Assembly: GCA_002170395.1 (NCBI GenBank)
Contig: NHEJ01000004.1
Coordinates: forward strand, 1-64,000
Origin: Betaproteobacteria bacterium TMED82
Lineage (GTDB): Bacteria > Pseudomonadota > Gammaproteobacteria > Burkholderiales > Burkholderiaceae_A
Reading direction: 5' to 3'
DNA length: 64,000 bases
Part shown: piece by piece, positions 34,667 through 44,488 of the stretch
Layout: every line of letters begins with the position of its first letter
Position numbering within the stretch: position 1 is the stretch's first letter
Notes under the pieces: generated by a model
What the model saw: only the letters and a program-made list of their open reading frames with translations
Told to the model about the DNA's origin: nothing
Databases searched by the model: none
Program-made: the position numbers and the translations under genes

Positions 34667-36070
34667 CTAGTGAGGAGAAAAAACTACTCTCTCCGGAACT
34701 TCTTTAAAACTGCCCAAAGGTGTCCAGAAAGGCATAGCCATAAAAAATAAAAAATAATATATCGTCCCGATTTGAGAAACTAATGTTCCAACATCAGTTG
34801 GTGGCAAAATACCTAAATATCCCAGGACAAAGAAATTGATAACAAAAATACCGTACAAAGCTTTATGCCATTGCGGTCTAAATCTGATAGATCTGACAGG
34901 GCTGCGATCCAACCATGGAAGCAAAAATAGAATCATAACTGCTCCGCCCATAATCGCAACACCCCAGAATTTAGCGTCAAAAGTTCTAAACATCACAGCT
35001 AAAGCTAGCGCGAAAATCAGACCAGAAGCCTTGACAAACAATGACAATCGCGAAAAAACTATCATCACAGCAAAAGCTCCAGCACCAGCTACCAATGCCC
35101 AAGTGAAGACGTCGGTCACAGCTCTAAGCATAGAATAATAGGGAGTAAAGTACCAAACAGGCGCAATGTGTGAGGGTGTAACCAGAGGATCAGCAGGTAT
35201 AAAATTATTGTACTCTAGAAAATAACCTCCAAGTTCAGGCGCAAAAAATACGACTCCCGCAAAAATTATCATGAAAACGGATAAACCTAGTATGTCGTGA
35301 ATAGTGTAATACGGATGAAACGGAATACCGTCCAACGGAACTCCCTTACTGTCTTTGTGCTTTTTGATATCAACTCCATCGGGATTATTTGATCCCACCT
35401 CATGGAGAGCTACAATGTGCGCTGCTACCAATCCCACCAAGACGAATGGAATAGCTATTACGTGGAAGGCAAAAAATCTATTTAAGGTGGCGTCGCCGAC
35501 CACAAAATCTCCTCTTATCCAAACGGCTAAGTCAGGCCCTATCAAAGGAATCGCAGAGAAAAGATTGACTATCACTTGAGCACCCCAGAAAGACATCTGA
35601 CCCCAAGGTAGCAAGTAGCCGAAAAAAGCTTCAGCCATCAAACTCAAAAAAATTAAACAGCCAAATATCCAAACAAGCTCCCTGGGTTCTCTGTAGGACC
35701 CATAAATTAACCCCCGAAACATGTGAAGATAAATCACTACGAAAAATGCGGAAGCACCTGTAGAGTGCATATATCTTATCAACCAACCGAATGGAACCTC
35801 CCTCATAATATACTCGACGCTCGCGAAAGCTACTGGAATACCAGCCGCGTTTAATGAAGCATCAGGCTTATAATGCATTACCAAAAAGATACCTGTGAAA
35901 ATCTGTAATGCAAGAATTACTGTCGCCAAACTACCGAAAAAATACCAAAAATTGAAGTTTTTTGGTGCATAATATTCGGCTAAGTGATTTTTAAGTAACG
36001 GCGTTACCGGAAATCTACGATCCAACCAGCCGTATAAACCCTTTCCTTCTACAACCCTTTCGGAACCCAT
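34667..36070 (-). CDS. petB: Cytochrome b of the bc1 complex
   Basis: Cytochrome b holds both b haems and the two quinone sites of complex III. The 467-residue protein is a full-length fused form (b6 plus subunit IV), with many membrane helices, haem-ligand histidines in IRYMHSTGASAFF and NRFFAFHVIAIPFVL, and the Qo-site PEWY-like segment APVWYFTPYYSMLRA. That segment has PVWY where many proteobacteria have PEWY. The ATG at 36070, with AAAGG 8 nt upstream, is chosen over an earlier start. It lies between petA and petC. Confidence 0.96.
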   Translation of the reverse strand: MGSERVVEGKGLYGWLDRRFPVTPLLKNHLAEYYAPKNFNFWYFFGSLATVILALQIFTGIFLVMHYKPDASLNAAGIPVAFASVEYIMREVPFGWLIRYMHSTGASAFFVVIYLHMFRGLIYGSYREPRELVWIFGCLIFLSLMAEAFFGYLLPWGQMSFWGAQVIVNLFSAIPLIGPDLAVWIRGDFVVGDATLNRFFAFHVIAIPFVLVGLVAAHIVALHEVGSNNPDGVDIKKHKDSKGVPLDGIPFHPYYTIHDILGLSVFMIIFAGVVFFAPELGGYFLEYNNFIPADPLVTPSHIAPVWYFTPYYSMLRAVTDVFTWALVAGAGAFAVMIVFSRLSLFVKASGLIFALALAVMFRTFDAKFWGVAIMGGAVMILFLLPWLDRSPVRSIRFRPQWHKALYGIFVINFFVLGYLGILPPTDVGTLVSQIGTIYYFLFFMAMPFWTPLGSFKEVPERVVFSPH

Positions 36071-36105
36071 TTTATAAACCTTTCTTAACAATAAATTAGT
36101 TGAAC

Positions 36106-36759
36106 CTAAGCCTCGCCCTGCTCGTCCTTACCTATTACTAGCCGAGTGTCGGACAGATACATATGTCTAGGAACTTCCAAATTATCTGGGGCCGGTTTGT
36201 TGGCATAAACACGCCCAGAAACATCGAAAGTAGATCCATGACAGGGGCAAAGAAAACCACCGGGCCAATCATCTCCTAAGTTGGATTTTTCACCAACTTG
36301 GAACTTTGAAACTGGAGAACACCCAAGATGAGAACAAATGCCAACGGCAACCAAATATTCTGGCTTTATAGAGCGATGGACGTTTTTTGCGTACTTGGGG
36401 GTAGGATAGTTTTTTCGGTCAGATTGTGGATCAGCCAATTTTGAATCAATACCCTCTAATCCTTGGAGCATTTCCTTTGTACGCCTCACGATCCACACAG
36501 GCTTGCCTCTCCATTCAACGATCTTTATTTCTCCAGGAGCTATATTGGCGACATCAACCTCAACCGGGGCGCCGGCGGATTTAGCCTTTTCGGAAGGAGC
36601 CATTGAAACCGCGAATGGAATGGCGGTGGACGCTACTGCCGCACCACCAGTAGCGCCACAAGCAATTAACCACGTACGTCGACGGCTCTCAGAAGGCGCA
36701 AGTTGCTTAAAGGAAGCTCCCTCATTTAACACTTTATCGTTTAAATTTTCTCCACCCAT
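36106..36759 (-). CDS. petA: Ubiquinol-cytochrome c reductase Rieske iron-sulfur subunit
   Basis: The Rieske protein takes the first electron from ubiquinol. Its [2Fe-2S] ligands are Cys142/His144 in CSHLGC and Cys171/His174 in CPCHGS, with Cys147 and Cys173 forming the usual disulfide. A twin-arginine signal RRRTWL (26-31) precedes the single membrane helix, so the folded protein needs the Tat system, encoded nearby at 38098-39535. The ATG at 36759 has AGGAAG upstream and gives 217 residues. Confidence 0.96.
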   Translation of the reverse strand: MGGENLNDKVLNEGASFKQLAPSESRRRTWLIACGATGGAAVASTAIPFAVSMAPSEKAKSAGAPVEVDVANIAPGEIKIVEWRGKPVWIVRRTKEMLQGLEGIDSKLADPQSDRKNYPTPKYAKNVHRSIKPEYLVAVGICSHLGCSPVSKFQVGEKSNLGDDWPGGFLCPCHGSTFDVSGRVYANKPAPDNLEVPRHMYLSDTRLVIGKDEQGEA

Positions 36760-36801
36760 GTTTTTCTTCCTATTTCTTTTTAAACAATGTTGGAGCGATT
36801 C

Positions 36802-36830
36802 ATTAAACTCCAATAAACTTTTAGAGACAA
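36802..36830 (-). promoter_or_regulatory. Putative petABC promoter
   Basis: On the minus strand TTGTCT (36825-36830) and TTTAAT (36802-36807) are spaced by exactly 17 bp, about 43 bp upstream of the petA start. The intergenic region to the divergent protease gene is 141 bp, so there is room for separate control of both. Hexamer matches are 4 of 6 and 5 of 6. Confidence 0.45.
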
Positions 36831-36900
36831 TATATTAAAAAAGTTCAAAAACCCTCTAAGAATAACATGTTTATTAATCTGTTTCCTATAAACTAAGTTT

Positions 36901-38097
36901 ATGTTCTTAAAGACCTTATGGCTCACATTTTGTCAATTAACAACTGCATTATTGGCGGTTTTTTTTATTGTTGCCAGTTTGAAACCCCATTGGATCAAGA
37001 ATATAGACAAATTGCTTTTCCCCTCGACGCAAGTAGATTTTAATGCTCGTGATAATTCCAATGATGTGGAGAAACAAAGGTACACCGAAGTTCAACCGCT
37101 TTCGCAACGAAATTTTCGACTTGCTGCGCATTTAGCGATGCCAACAGTAGTTCATGTTTTTACAAGTCAAAATAATTTACGCGCACCAAAACATCCATTT
37201 CTAAGTGATCCTTTTCTTAAAAGATTTTTCGGCAAAGATTTTGAACTTTTTTACCCGGGCCTGAAAGAAAAAAATAGTCTAGGATCTGGTGTGATTGTCT
37301 CGGAAAATGGACACATTATTACCAATAATCACGTTATCGATAAGGCTGATATGATTGAAGTCGCACTAGCAGATGGGCGTAAAGAGAGGGCCGAGATAAT
37401 AGGGACAGACCCTGAAACTGATCTTGCTGTGTTGAAAATCAATGCAAATAAAATGCAAATAATTAAATTTGGAGAGACGAAATCTCTGTATGTGGGTGAT
37501 CCCGTTTTAGCCATAGGCAATCCTTTTGGAGTTGGACAAACGGCCACCCAAGGAATAGTCAGCGCTCTCGGCAGAAATGAGTTAAACATAAATACGTTTG
37601 AAAATTTTATTCAAACTGACGCTGCCATAAATCCGGGAAATTCAGGAGGCGCGTTAGTGGATATTCAAGGAAAGTTAGTCGGAATTAACACCGCGATTTA
37701 CTCTCAAACTGGTAGTAGTGTGGGTATAGGCTTTGCGATTCCCGTTGACTTGGTGAAACAAGTTTTTAGCAATATTGCAACTTATGGCAGGGTAAAAAGG
37801 GGATACCTAGGAGTTCAACCGACAGATATAGATCGTCGAATAGCCGAAAAATTAGATTTAAATTTTTCCGAAGGAACTTACATAAAAAAATTGTTAGCTA
37901 AAGGTCCTGGAGCCAAGGGCGGTTTGCTTCCAGGTGACATAGTACTGCGAGTAAACAATACAGAAGTAAAAAATACACAGAAGTTTCTGCTTGTTGTTTC
38001 CAATCTCAGTCCCGGCTCCAAGGCGACGATAACTGTACTGAGAAATGGCGAGGAGAAATTACTACAAGTAACTGTGGGGGAACGACCAAAAACCTAG
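36901..38097 (+). CDS. DegS/HtrA-like periplasmic serine protease
   Basis: The 398-residue protein has an N-terminal membrane anchor (about 9-28), a trypsin-like domain and one PDZ domain (about 295-395). The catalytic triad is visible as His144 (TNNHVI), Asp174 (ETDLAVL) and Ser248 (NPGNSGGAL). One PDZ domain plus an uncleaved anchor resembles DegS, the protease that starts the sigma-E envelope-stress cascade, but neither RseA nor sigma E is in the window. Its stop codon directly abuts the tatC stop on the other strand. The petABC-protease-tat order is common in betaproteobacteria. Confidence 0.88.
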   Translation: MFLKTLWLTFCQLTTALLAVFFIVASLKPHWIKNIDKLLFPSTQVDFNARDNSNDVEKQRYTEVQPLSQRNFRLAAHLAMPTVVHVFTSQNNLRAPKHPFLSDPFLKRFFGKDFELFYPGLKEKNSLGSGVIVSENGHIITNNHVIDKADMIEVALADGRKERAEIIGTDPETDLAVLKINANKMQIIKFGETKSLYVGDPVLAIGNPFGVGQTATQGIVSALGRNELNINTFENFIQTDAAINPGNSGGALVDIQGKLVGINTAIYSQTGSSVGIGFAIPVDLVKQVFSNIATYGRVKRGYLGVQPTDIDRRIAEKLDLNFSEGTYIKKLLAKGPGAKGGLLPGDIVLRVNNTEVKNTQKFLLVVSNLSPGSKATITVLRNGEEKLLQVTVGERPKT

Positions 38098-38844
38098 TTA
38101 AACTTTTTGGTTTTTTTCACTACGGTTTAAGGTAAATCGCGACAACCAGATTCCAAATTCAAAGAGGAAACAGAGGGGAATAGCCAACATCAGTTGCGAT
38201 ATCACATCTGGAGGTGTAACAATCGCGGCAATAATAAAAGCTAGAACAATAAAATATGGTCGAAACTCTGCCATTTGGTCTATTGAAACAATACCGGTTC
38301 GGATCAATAACATTTGTACGACTGGAGTTTCAAAAGATAGTCCGAAAATGAAAAAAAGTGAGAGGCAAAAACTAAAATATTTATCAATATCGGTTGCCAT
38401 TTCGACTCCTTCAGGAGTATAGGAGGAAACGAAACCGAAGACTGCAGGAAAAACAATCCAGTAAGCGAAAGCCATACCCCATAAGAATAGAAAGAAACTG
38501 CTTAATAGAACTGGAATGGCCAATTTCTTTTCATCTTCATAAAGTCCTGGAGAAACAAATGACCAAGCTTGCCAAAGAACGAATGGTAAAGCTACTACAA
38601 ATGACAAGAGCATTGTGACTTTTATAGGAACAAAAAATGGAGCAGCGACATCTGTAGCTATCATATTTACCCCTTTTGGCAAAACTGCCATCAATGGAGT
38701 GGCAAAAAAATTATAAATATCGGGAGCCCAATAAACCATAGAAAGGAAACAAATAAGAATTGCGGAAAATGCTTTTATTACCCTATTCCTTAATTCGACA
38801 ATGTGACTAACAAAGCTCTCATTAACATCACCGTTATTAATCAT
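38098..38844 (-). CDS. tatC: Twin-arginine translocase subunit TatC
   Basis: TatC is the multi-spanning receptor for twin-arginine signal peptides. The 248-residue protein has six hydrophobic segments, with family features SFVSHIVELRNRVIKAF at the N-terminus, FVSPGLYEDEKK, and IIAAIVTPPDVISQLMLAIPL. The ATG at 38844 overlaps the tatB stop region by 8 bp; an upstream TTG is less likely. It shares a zero-length junction with the convergent DegS-like gene. Confidence 0.95.
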   Translation of the reverse strand: MINNGDVNESFVSHIVELRNRVIKAFSAILICFLSMVYWAPDIYNFFATPLMAVLPKGVNMIATDVAAPFFVPIKVTMLLSFVVALPFVLWQAWSFVSPGLYEDEKKLAIPVLLSSFFLFLWGMAFAYWIVFPAVFGFVSSYTPEGVEMATDIDKYFSFCLSLFFIFGLSFETPVVQMLLIRTGIVSIDQMAEFRPYFIVLAFIIAAIVTPPDVISQLMLAIPLCFLFEFGIWLSRFTLNRSEKNQKV

Positions 38845-39271
38845 CAAACTTCCTTTTTTTTAAAAATCTTTTCCTTAACCTTTTTCGAACTCTATCTCGA
38901 AGCTTCAACTGAAAATTTTCATCCTCCCATGACAGTACTGGGGACGATATGTAAAAACTCACTTTTTTTGACTCTGCTTGATCGAAGAAATTGATAGTTG
39001 CTTCCTTCTCCAAATTTTGTATTTCCTTTTGGAGGTTACTTAATTCTTCCGTATAATTTCCACCGATATCTTTTATCGTCCTCTCGGTAGCCCGTAGTTC
39101 CTCCAAGCTCATCTCTTTTTCTATTTCGGATCGAACGTCCGAAACGTAGTTTCTAGCTTTAGCGACTAAGGAACCCAAAGTCCTAAACGCGACAGGAAGC
39201 TTTTTCGGCCCAATTATAACTAATCCCGCTAAACCTACAAGCAAGAGTTCAAAAAATCCGACATCAATCAC
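38837..39271 (-). CDS. tatB: Sec-independent protein translocase protein TatB
   Basis: TatB works with TatC in substrate recognition. The N-terminus VGFFELLLVGLAGLVIIGPK is a single membrane helix with the Glu and GPKKLP features of the family, followed by an amphipathic helix and a charged C-terminal region of 144 residues total. The start is GTG. The basic tail (RVRKRLRKRFLKKRK) is unusually rich in Arg and Lys for an otherwise acidic TatB tail. Confidence 0.92.
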   Translation of the reverse strand: MIDVGFFELLLVGLAGLVIIGPKKLPVAFRTLGSLVAKARNYVSDVRSEIEKEMSLEELRATERTIKDIGGNYTEELSNLQKEIQNLEKEATINFFDQAESKKVSFYISSPVLSWEDENFQLKLRDRVRKRLRKRFLKKRKFDD

Positions 39272-39292
39272 TTGGAAAAACTTAATTTCGAA

Positions 39293-39535
39293 TTAAGATT
39301 TTGATTTTTCTCTCGCACTTACATTTATAGTTTCGCTAGGTTGATTAATACGTTCGTCGGGCATGTTTATCGATGTAGCATTATCTTTAGATTTCTGTCC
39401 CTCGCTCAACCCATCCTTGAATCCCTTCACGGCACTACCCAAGTCAGAGCCCATATTCCTAAGCTTTTTAGTGCCAAAGACCAACACAACAACCAACAAA
39501 ACTATCAACCAATGCCAGATACTAAAGGACCCCAT
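39293..39535 (-). CDS. tatA: Sec-independent protein translocase protein TatA
   Basis: TatA forms the pore-like oligomer of the Tat translocase. The 80-residue protein has the typical start [18 protein letters not shown] followed by [24 protein letters not shown] just upstream supports the ATG at 39535 over a GTG 6 bp earlier. It begins the leftward tatABC operon. Confidence 0.94.
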   Translation of the reverse strand: MGSFSIWHWLIVLLVVVLVFGTKKLRNMGSDLGSAVKGFKDGLSEGQKSKDNATSINMPDERINQPSETINVSAREKSKS

Positions 39536-39588
39536 AATCACCTCAATTAGTTGTTTTCATAAAAGTTAACACAAAGTATTAACACATT

Positions 39589-39616
39589 GTTTTAACGAAA
39601 AGTAATTTATTGTCAA
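39589..39616 (-). promoter_or_regulatory. Putative tatABC promoter
   Basis: On the minus strand a consensus TTGACA (39611-39616) lies 16 bp from TAAAAC (39589-39594), about 54 bp upstream of the tatA start. This would make tatABC its own unit, separate from the his genes before it. Confidence 0.45.
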
Positions 39617-39901
39617 AATACCTTAACCCGCATATTCTAATATCAATTAACGGCCAAAAACCTCAAAAAGAATCAGCCTTACAAGAGCACGTCAGAGAAT
39701 AAGTTAGCATTTTCCTAAATAATAATCTATCAAAAAGTAACGCTTTGAAAAGGTATTAGTTTGATCATACAAAATTTCTATATTTACTTAAAACTTTTAC
39801 GAATACTCCTTATGGCTAAAATCTGTTTCTAACTAAAAACTGTCGACTTTAATTTTTTTTTTTAGTTTTTTAAAAAAGCCTTCTGCGGCATACTTAATAA
39901 A
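39617..39901. other. Gene-free AT-rich stretch between hisE and tatA
   Basis: With the promoter region, about 365 bp separate hisE from tatA, the longest non-coding gap in the window. It has a T11 run (39853-39863) and A/T tracts, and no ORF with a credible start. In betaproteobacteria the HIT-family gene hinT usually sits here; no HxHxH-type motif is visible in any frame I checked by eye. I see no strong terminator. Confidence 0.6.
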
Positions 39902-40213
39902 TTATTTTTTGACATCAGACTTGCTCCTAATTTGTCGGTCTTGAAGTTCGTCAAGTATTTCGACAAATTTAATTTGTTCTTTTTCTAACATGACCAATAA
40001 ATGGAAAAATAGATCAGCAACTTCATGGATAACCTCATTTTTGTCACCACCTTTTACGGCTAACAAGACTTCAGTTGCCTCTTCACCAATCTTCTTTAAA
40101 ACCTGATCATTCGGAGCATGAAGAAGTTTTGCAACATAAGAGTCGGACGGATTAGAATCGGCCCTCTTCTCTATCACAGCCATTAAGTTCTCTAATACTT
40201 TTAACCTGTCCAC
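39902..40213 (-). CDS. hisE: Phosphoribosyl-ATP pyrophosphatase
   Basis: HisE hydrolyses phosphoribosyl-ATP to phosphoribosyl-AMP, the second step of histidine synthesis. The 103-residue all-helical enzyme has KKIGEEATEVLLAVKGG and EVADLFFHLLVMLE, with the acidic metal ligands of the MazG-like fold. The start is GTG. It is the last his gene and is separate from hisI, whereas enterobacteria fuse them. Confidence 0.94.
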   Translation of the reverse strand: MDRLKVLENLMAVIEKRADSNPSDSYVAKLLHAPNDQVLKKIGEEATEVLLAVKGGDKNEVIHEVADLFFHLLVMLEKEQIKFVEILDELQDRQIRSKSDVKK

Positions 40214-40250
40214 AGTGTTACCATTCGAGCTATGCTCTCAAAAAAATAAA

Positions 40251-40604
40251 CTAAATAATCAGCTCTTTCCAATCATTGTCCTCATAAGATCGATAAAAGC
40301 AAGTCTCTCTACCAGTATGACAAGCAATATCCTTCTTCTGCTCAACAAGAACTAAAATAGCATCTCCATCACAATCTAGTCTCAAATCGTTTAAAACTTG
40401 AAATTGTCCTGATGTTTCACCTTTAACCCAAAGCTTATCTCGGGAGCGAGAATAATATACGGCGGTGCCCAGCTCGAGTGTCTTTTTTACAGCCTCTGAG
40501 TTCATCCACGCTAGCATTAAAACTTTACCAGTTCTTATTTCCTGCGCAATAGCTGGAACCAAACCTTTTTCATTGAACTTAATTTTATTAATCCAATCTG
40601 ACAT
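40251..40604 (-). CDS. hisI: Phosphoribosyl-AMP cyclohydrolase
   Basis: HisI opens the adenine ring of phosphoribosyl-AMP. The 117-residue protein carries [30 protein letters not shown] and the metal-binding [13 protein letters not shown] with CHTGRETCF. It overlaps hisF by 17 bp and precedes hisE by 37 bp. Confidence 0.95.
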   Translation of the reverse strand: MSDWINKIKFNEKGLVPAIAQEIRTGKVLMLAWMNSEAVKKTLELGTAVYYSRSRDKLWVKGETSGQFQVLNDLRLDCDGDAILVLVEQKKDIACHTGRETCFYRSYEDNDWKELII

Positions 40605-41352
40605 TCACTTCCTTTTTTCTAAGAAACTTTTTGACGTCACTAACAGTATATTTTCCAAAGTGAAAAATGGAAGCAGCTAGGACTGCATCAGCACCTCCCT
40701 TTACAAAGGCTTGCAAAAAATCTTCTAAGCACCCTCCACCGCCTGACGCAATAACTGGAATATTAACACCGTCGGAAATCTTTTTCATTAACGCATTATC
40801 GAAACCAGACTGCGTACCGTCTTTATCCATACTAGTTATCAGCAGTTCTCCAGCCCCCAATTGAACTACATTTTTTATCCAATTCAATGCATCCAAGCCT
40901 GTAGCTCTTCTCCCTCCATGACTAAAAACCTCCCAGTTTCCTCCATTTACCTGCATTTTTACGTCAATTGCAACCACTATGCACTGAGATCCAAATTCGT
41001 TAGCACATTCTTGAATTAATTTAGGGTTTGCAATAGCTGCCGAATTAATGCTGACCTTATCTGCCCCGGAAAGCAGAATTTGTCTAACATCGTCTTTTGA
41101 TCTAATTCCACCACCTACTGTCAAGGGCACAAAAACTTGTTCTGCTACTCGTTCAACCATATCTCTAATGATTTCTCTACGATCCGAAGTTGCGGTTATA
41201 TCCAAAAAGGTGATCTCATCAGCTCCCTGTTCGTCATATTTCCTAGCTATTTCTATGGGATCTCCAGCATCTTTTAAACCAACAAAATTTACCCCTTTAA
41301 CAACCCTTCCGTTATCAATATCTAAACAAGGTATAATTCGCTTTGCTAGCAC
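40588..41352 (-). CDS. hisF: Imidazole glycerol phosphate synthase subunit HisF
   Basis: HisF, the cyclase subunit, uses ammonia from HisH to make imidazole glycerol phosphate and AICAR. The 254-residue TIM barrel begins [20 protein letters not shown] and carries the catalytic aspartates in LDIDNG and [11 protein letters not shown], plus phosphate-binding VASGGGG. The start is GTG, 2 bp after hisA. Confidence 0.96.
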   Translation of the reverse strand: MLAKRIIPCLDIDNGRVVKGVNFVGLKDAGDPIEIARKYDEQGADEITFLDITATSDRREIIRDMVERVAEQVFVPLTVGGGIRSKDDVRQILLSGADKVSINSAAIANPKLIQECANEFGSQCIVVAIDVKMQVNGGNWEVFSHGGRRATGLDALNWIKNVVQLGAGELLITSMDKDGTQSGFDNALMKKISDGVNIPVIASGGGGCLEDFLQAFVKGGADAVLAASIFHFGKYTVSDVKKFLRKKEVNVRLD

Positions 41353-41354
41353 TT

Positions 41355-42101
41355 TTATGCTCTTTCGATTCCAACTAGTTCTAGAGCTTCTTCAAAATCT
41401 AACTTTCCCTCGTAAAGTGCCCTACCCAAAATAACTCCAGAAATACCCTCAGCACTGCATTTAATAAGTCGCCTTAAGTCACTCAAACCCGAGACACCAC
41501 CAGATGCAATTATGGGTATGTCTACTGATCTCGCTAAAGCAAGAGTCGATTCTAAATTAACTCCTTTCATCATGCCATCTCTCATAATATCGGTGTACAA
41601 AATACCCTCAACACCAAAACTTTGATATTCTTTCGCCAATTCGATAACAGTATTACTCGACAATTCACTCCAACCGTTGGTGGCAACCTTATCATTTTTT
41701 GCATCGAGAGCAACTATCATGCAACCAGGAAATAACCTACACGCATCTTGTAAAAATTCTGGAGTTTTTACAGCAGCTGTTCCAATAATCACTCGGGAAG
41801 CTCCATAAGTTACAAGTTCCTCAATCGTATTCATATCTCTTATTCCACCACCCACCTGTATTGAAACTTTCCTACCGTATTCATTTAAAATTGTTTTTAC
41901 TAAATAATCATTTGTGAGTTTTCCAGAACTCGCCCCGTCTAAATCAATTATGTGTATATTCTTTGCACCTCGAGAAATCCATTTTTCAGCCACTTCTTGG
42001 GGATCTTTGGAAAAAATGGTCTCCTTTGAGAACTCACCTTGAAGTAATCTCACACAATTGCCATCCCTAATATCGATAGCTGGGATTAGTGAAAAAGTCA
42101 T
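41355..42101 (-). CDS. hisA: ProFAR isomerase HisA
   Basis: HisA isomerises ProFAR to PRFAR, the HisF substrate. The TIM barrel begins [20 protein letters not shown], with catalytic Asp in AIDIRDG and a second Asp in [15 protein letters not shown]. The ATG at 42101 is supported by GGAG 6 nt upstream and the expected length of 248 residues; an earlier start would overlap hisH. Confidence 0.95.
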   Translation of the reverse strand: MTFSLIPAIDIRDGNCVRLLQGEFSKETIFSKDPQEVAEKWISRGAKNIHIIDLDGASSGKLTNDYLVKTILNEYGRKVSIQVGGGIRDMNTIEELVTYGASRVIIGTAAVKTPEFLQDACRLFPGCMIVALDAKNDKVATNGWSELSSNTVIELAKEYQSFGVEGILYTDIMRDGMMKGVNLESTLALARSVDIPIIASGGVSGLSDLRRLIKCSAEGISGVILGRALYEGKLDFEEALELVGIERA

Positions 42102-42127
42102 ATTTTCTCCTCGTTTTATTTTCTTAG

Positions 42128-42754
42128 TTATGGATTCCAAGAAACAAAATTCTTTAATATCATTAACCCAGCTGAAGCACTTTTTTCAGGATGAAACTGA
42201 GTTGCTAAAATATTGTCCTTCGAAATTACACTTGGAAACCGAACTCCATGTTCCGTTTCACCGATGATAATTTCTCGGTCAGCTGGGTTTACAAAAAAGC
42301 TATGTACAAAATAGAAGTAAGTAGTTTTAGCTTCAATTTGATTAAATTCTCTAAAAACAGGGTGATTACTGCGAAAAGCCACACTATTCCAGCCCATATG
42401 AGGAACCTTCAACTTAGTGTAATTCGAGGGAAATTTAATTACACTTCCAGCTATTAAACCAAGACCCGGACTTGACCCCTCCTCTGAATAATCGAAGAGA
42501 AACTGTTTTCCAAGACAAATACCCAAGAATGGTTTTTTTTTTAAACAGTTCTTAAATGATTCCAATAAGCCAAGGCTACAAAAAGCTGAAAAACAGTTTT
42601 TCATGGAACCTTGACCAGGAAAGATTACCCTTTCGGCACTATCTAGCCCGGAAGCCGTGGATACCACTTCAATTTTTTGTAACGGAGCTACAAATCTCAA
42701 CGCAGAGAGGACGCTCTTTATATTTCCTACTCCGATGTTAACCACGGCAATCAT
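42128..42754 (-). CDS. hisH: Imidazole glycerol phosphate synthase subunit HisH
   Basis: HisH is the glutaminase partner of HisF. The triad is present: Cys80 in LGICLGKQ, and His and Glu in QFHPEKSAS near the C-terminus. The usual GMQ after the nucleophile elbow is GKQ here, which is a conservative surface change. The 208-residue subunit stands between hisB and hisA, the conserved order. Confidence 0.95.
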   Translation of the reverse strand: MIAVVNIGVGNIKSVLSALRFVAPLQKIEVVSTASGLDSAERVIFPGQGSMKNCFSAFCSLGLLESFKNCLKKKPFLGICLGKQFLFDYSEEGSSPGLGLIAGSVIKFPSNYTKLKVPHMGWNSVAFRSNHPVFREFNQIEAKTTYFYFVHSFFVNPADREIIIGETEHGVRFPSVISKDNILATQFHPEKSASAGLMILKNFVSWNP

Positions 42755-42766
42755 TGGATAATCCTC

Positions 42767-43354
42767 TTATAAAACACCTTTTGTGGAAGGAATGTCAGAC
42801 CCAATACTTCGATCAATCTGGATAGAAGTTTTTAGAGCCAAAGCAAAAGACTTAAAAACACTTTCACATTGATGATGGGCATTTTCACCCGCTAAATTAT
42901 CAATATGTAGAGTTACAAAAGCGTGATTCACAAACCCTTGGAAAAACTCATGGATCAAATCTAAATCAAAATTTCCCGCCATCCCTCTTTTCCACTTACA
43001 TCTAAACTCCAATCCTGGCCTACCAGAAATATCCAAAACACTTCTCGATAATGCTTCATCTAGGGGTGCATATGCAGCGGCGAATCTTTTTATAGACTTC
43101 ATATCACCCAAGGCCTTTTTTAACGCTTGACCGAGGGTAATGCCTACATCTTCAACAGTATGATGCGGATCCACTTGCAAATCACCCTTAGCTACAATCT
43201 GCACGTCCAGATTTCCATGCTTTCGAATCTGATCCAACATGTGATCGAAAAATGGTAATCCTGTATCTATACAACCGCTTGATCCACTGTCCAAGTTAAT
43301 GGTAACTTCGACCAGAGTTTCTCCAGTTTTTCTTGAAATCTTTGCAGTACGCAT
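42767..43354 (-). CDS. hisB: Imidazoleglycerol-phosphate dehydratase
   Basis: HisB dehydrates imidazole glycerol phosphate to imidazole acetol phosphate. The 195-residue monofunctional enzyme shows the metal-binding repeats [41 protein letters not shown] and [11 protein letters not shown]. No phosphatase domain is fused. It is the first gene left of the inverted hisC and shares a 51-bp divergent gap with it. Confidence 0.96.
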   Translation of the reverse strand: MRTAKISRKTGETLVEVTINLDSGSSGCIDTGLPFFDHMLDQIRKHGNLDVQIVAKGDLQVDPHHTVEDVGITLGQALKKALGDMKSIKRFAAAYAPLDEALSRSVLDISGRPGLEFRCKWKRGMAGNFDLDLIHEFFQGFVNHAFVTLHIDNLAGENAHHQCESVFKSFALALKTSIQIDRSIGSDIPSTKGVL

Positions 43355-43405
43355 AATTTGATAAAGTAAAATTAAGATGGTACACGATAAAAAGTTGAAA
43401 GTAAG

Positions 43406-44488
43406 ATGAAAAAAAAATTTAAGTTTATAAATCCACTGATAAATACACTGAAGCCATATGTGCCAGGAGAACAGAGCTTAGATTCTTCTACTCTAAAACT
43501 CAATACTAATGAGAACCCATTTAGCCCCTCTCCGAAAGTAAAGGAAGCCATTCAAAAGTGTTTGCTTAAAAAGGCAACATTATTACGACTATATCCAGAG
43601 CCCGAATCAGATTCATTGAAAAAAGCATTAGCTAAATATTTCAAGTTGAGAAAGAACTCGATATTTATCGGTAACGGATCTGACGAAGTTTTAGCATTTT
43701 GCTTCATGTCTTTTTTCGCTGGTAGGGGTGTTTTATCAATGCCAGATATAACTTACAGTTTTTACCCATCTTTAGCTAAACTGTTCGGTGTCTCAGTTGA
43801 AACGTTTCCTTTGGCGCATAACTTTGAAATTGACCTTTCGCAAATTCCTAAAGCCTCTAACTCTATAGTAATTCCTAATCCTAATGCAATTACTGGGTTG
43901 ATGATTGATAAAAAAAAATTAATAAAATATGTCCTCAATAATCCAAATAAATTATTCCTCATCGATGAAGCATATGTTGATTTTGGTTCTTATTCTTGCA
44001 TTCCGTTAATCAGAGATAGAATATGCGAGAACCTAATAGTAGTGCAAACCTTTTCAAAGTCCAGGAGCCTTGCTGGTTTAAGGTTAGGATTTTGTGTCGG
44101 TAGTGAAGAACTTATATCTGCACTAACGGACGCGAAGAATAGTTTCAATTCCTACCCAGTTGATAGACTTGCTTGCTCAGCTGGTGTGGCAGCGCTTGGG
44201 GATAGGGAATGGTTTAAATCATCAAGGGAACAGATTATATCAAACAGGTCCTTTTTAACTGAAGAATTCACGAGAATTGGTTTTCGAGTCATCCCTTCAA
44301 AAGGAAACTTTTTATTAATTTCCCATCGAAAAGCAAATGCTGTAAATTTATTTGAGTATCTTATGAGAAAAAAAGTATTAGTTAGATACTTCAAACATGG
44401 TAGATTAAGAAATTGGCTTAGAATTTCAATCGGGTCACTTGAATCCTGTAAAAAAGTTTTATCTTTGCTAAAAGATAAACTGTGCTAA
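43406..44488 (+). CDS. hisC: Histidinol-phosphate aminotransferase, inverted relative to the his operon
   Basis: HisC transaminates imidazole acetol phosphate with glutamate using PLP. The 360-residue fold-type I enzyme has [15 protein letters not shown], the PNPNAITG loop, DEAYVDF and the PLP lysine in [15 protein letters not shown]. It is encoded on the plus strand between hisD and hisB, all of whose neighbours are on the minus strand. The N-terminus ([17 protein letters not shown]) differs from the VRAMxAY...KLDAMENPY type I recall for operon-encoded betaproteobacterial HisC, so replacement by another subfamily is possible. Its own promoter must lie in the short gap to hisB. Confidence 0.93.
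   Translation: MKKKFKFINPLINTLKPYVPGEQSLDSSTLKLNTNENPFSPSPKVKEAIQKCLLKKATLLRLYPEPESDSLKKALAKYFKLRKNSIFIGNGSDEVLAFCFMSFFAGRGVLSMPDITYSFYPSLAKLFGVSVETFPLAHNFEIDLSQIPKASNSIVIPNPNAITGLMIDKKKLIKYVLNNPNKLFLIDEAYVDFGSYSCIPLIRDRICENLIVVQTFSKSRSLAGLRLGFCVGSEELISALTDAKNSFNSYPVDRLACSAGVAALGDREWFKSSREQIISNRSFLTEEFTRIGFRVIPSKGNFLLISHRKANAVNLFEYLMRKKVLVRYFKHGRLRNWLRISIGSLESCKKVLSLLKDKLC

Noticed and set aside
33884-36759. Unusual bc1 complex because the Qo motif reads PVWY instead of PEWY
   Set aside because: The PEWY glutamate does vary among bacteria and all haem ligands and cluster ligands are intact, so I note it under petB and do not count it as a defect.
39862-39900. Intrinsic terminator after hisE (GCC...GGC followed by T6 on the minus strand)
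   Set aside because: The stem would be only 3 bp, far too weak to call, although the T run is suggestive.
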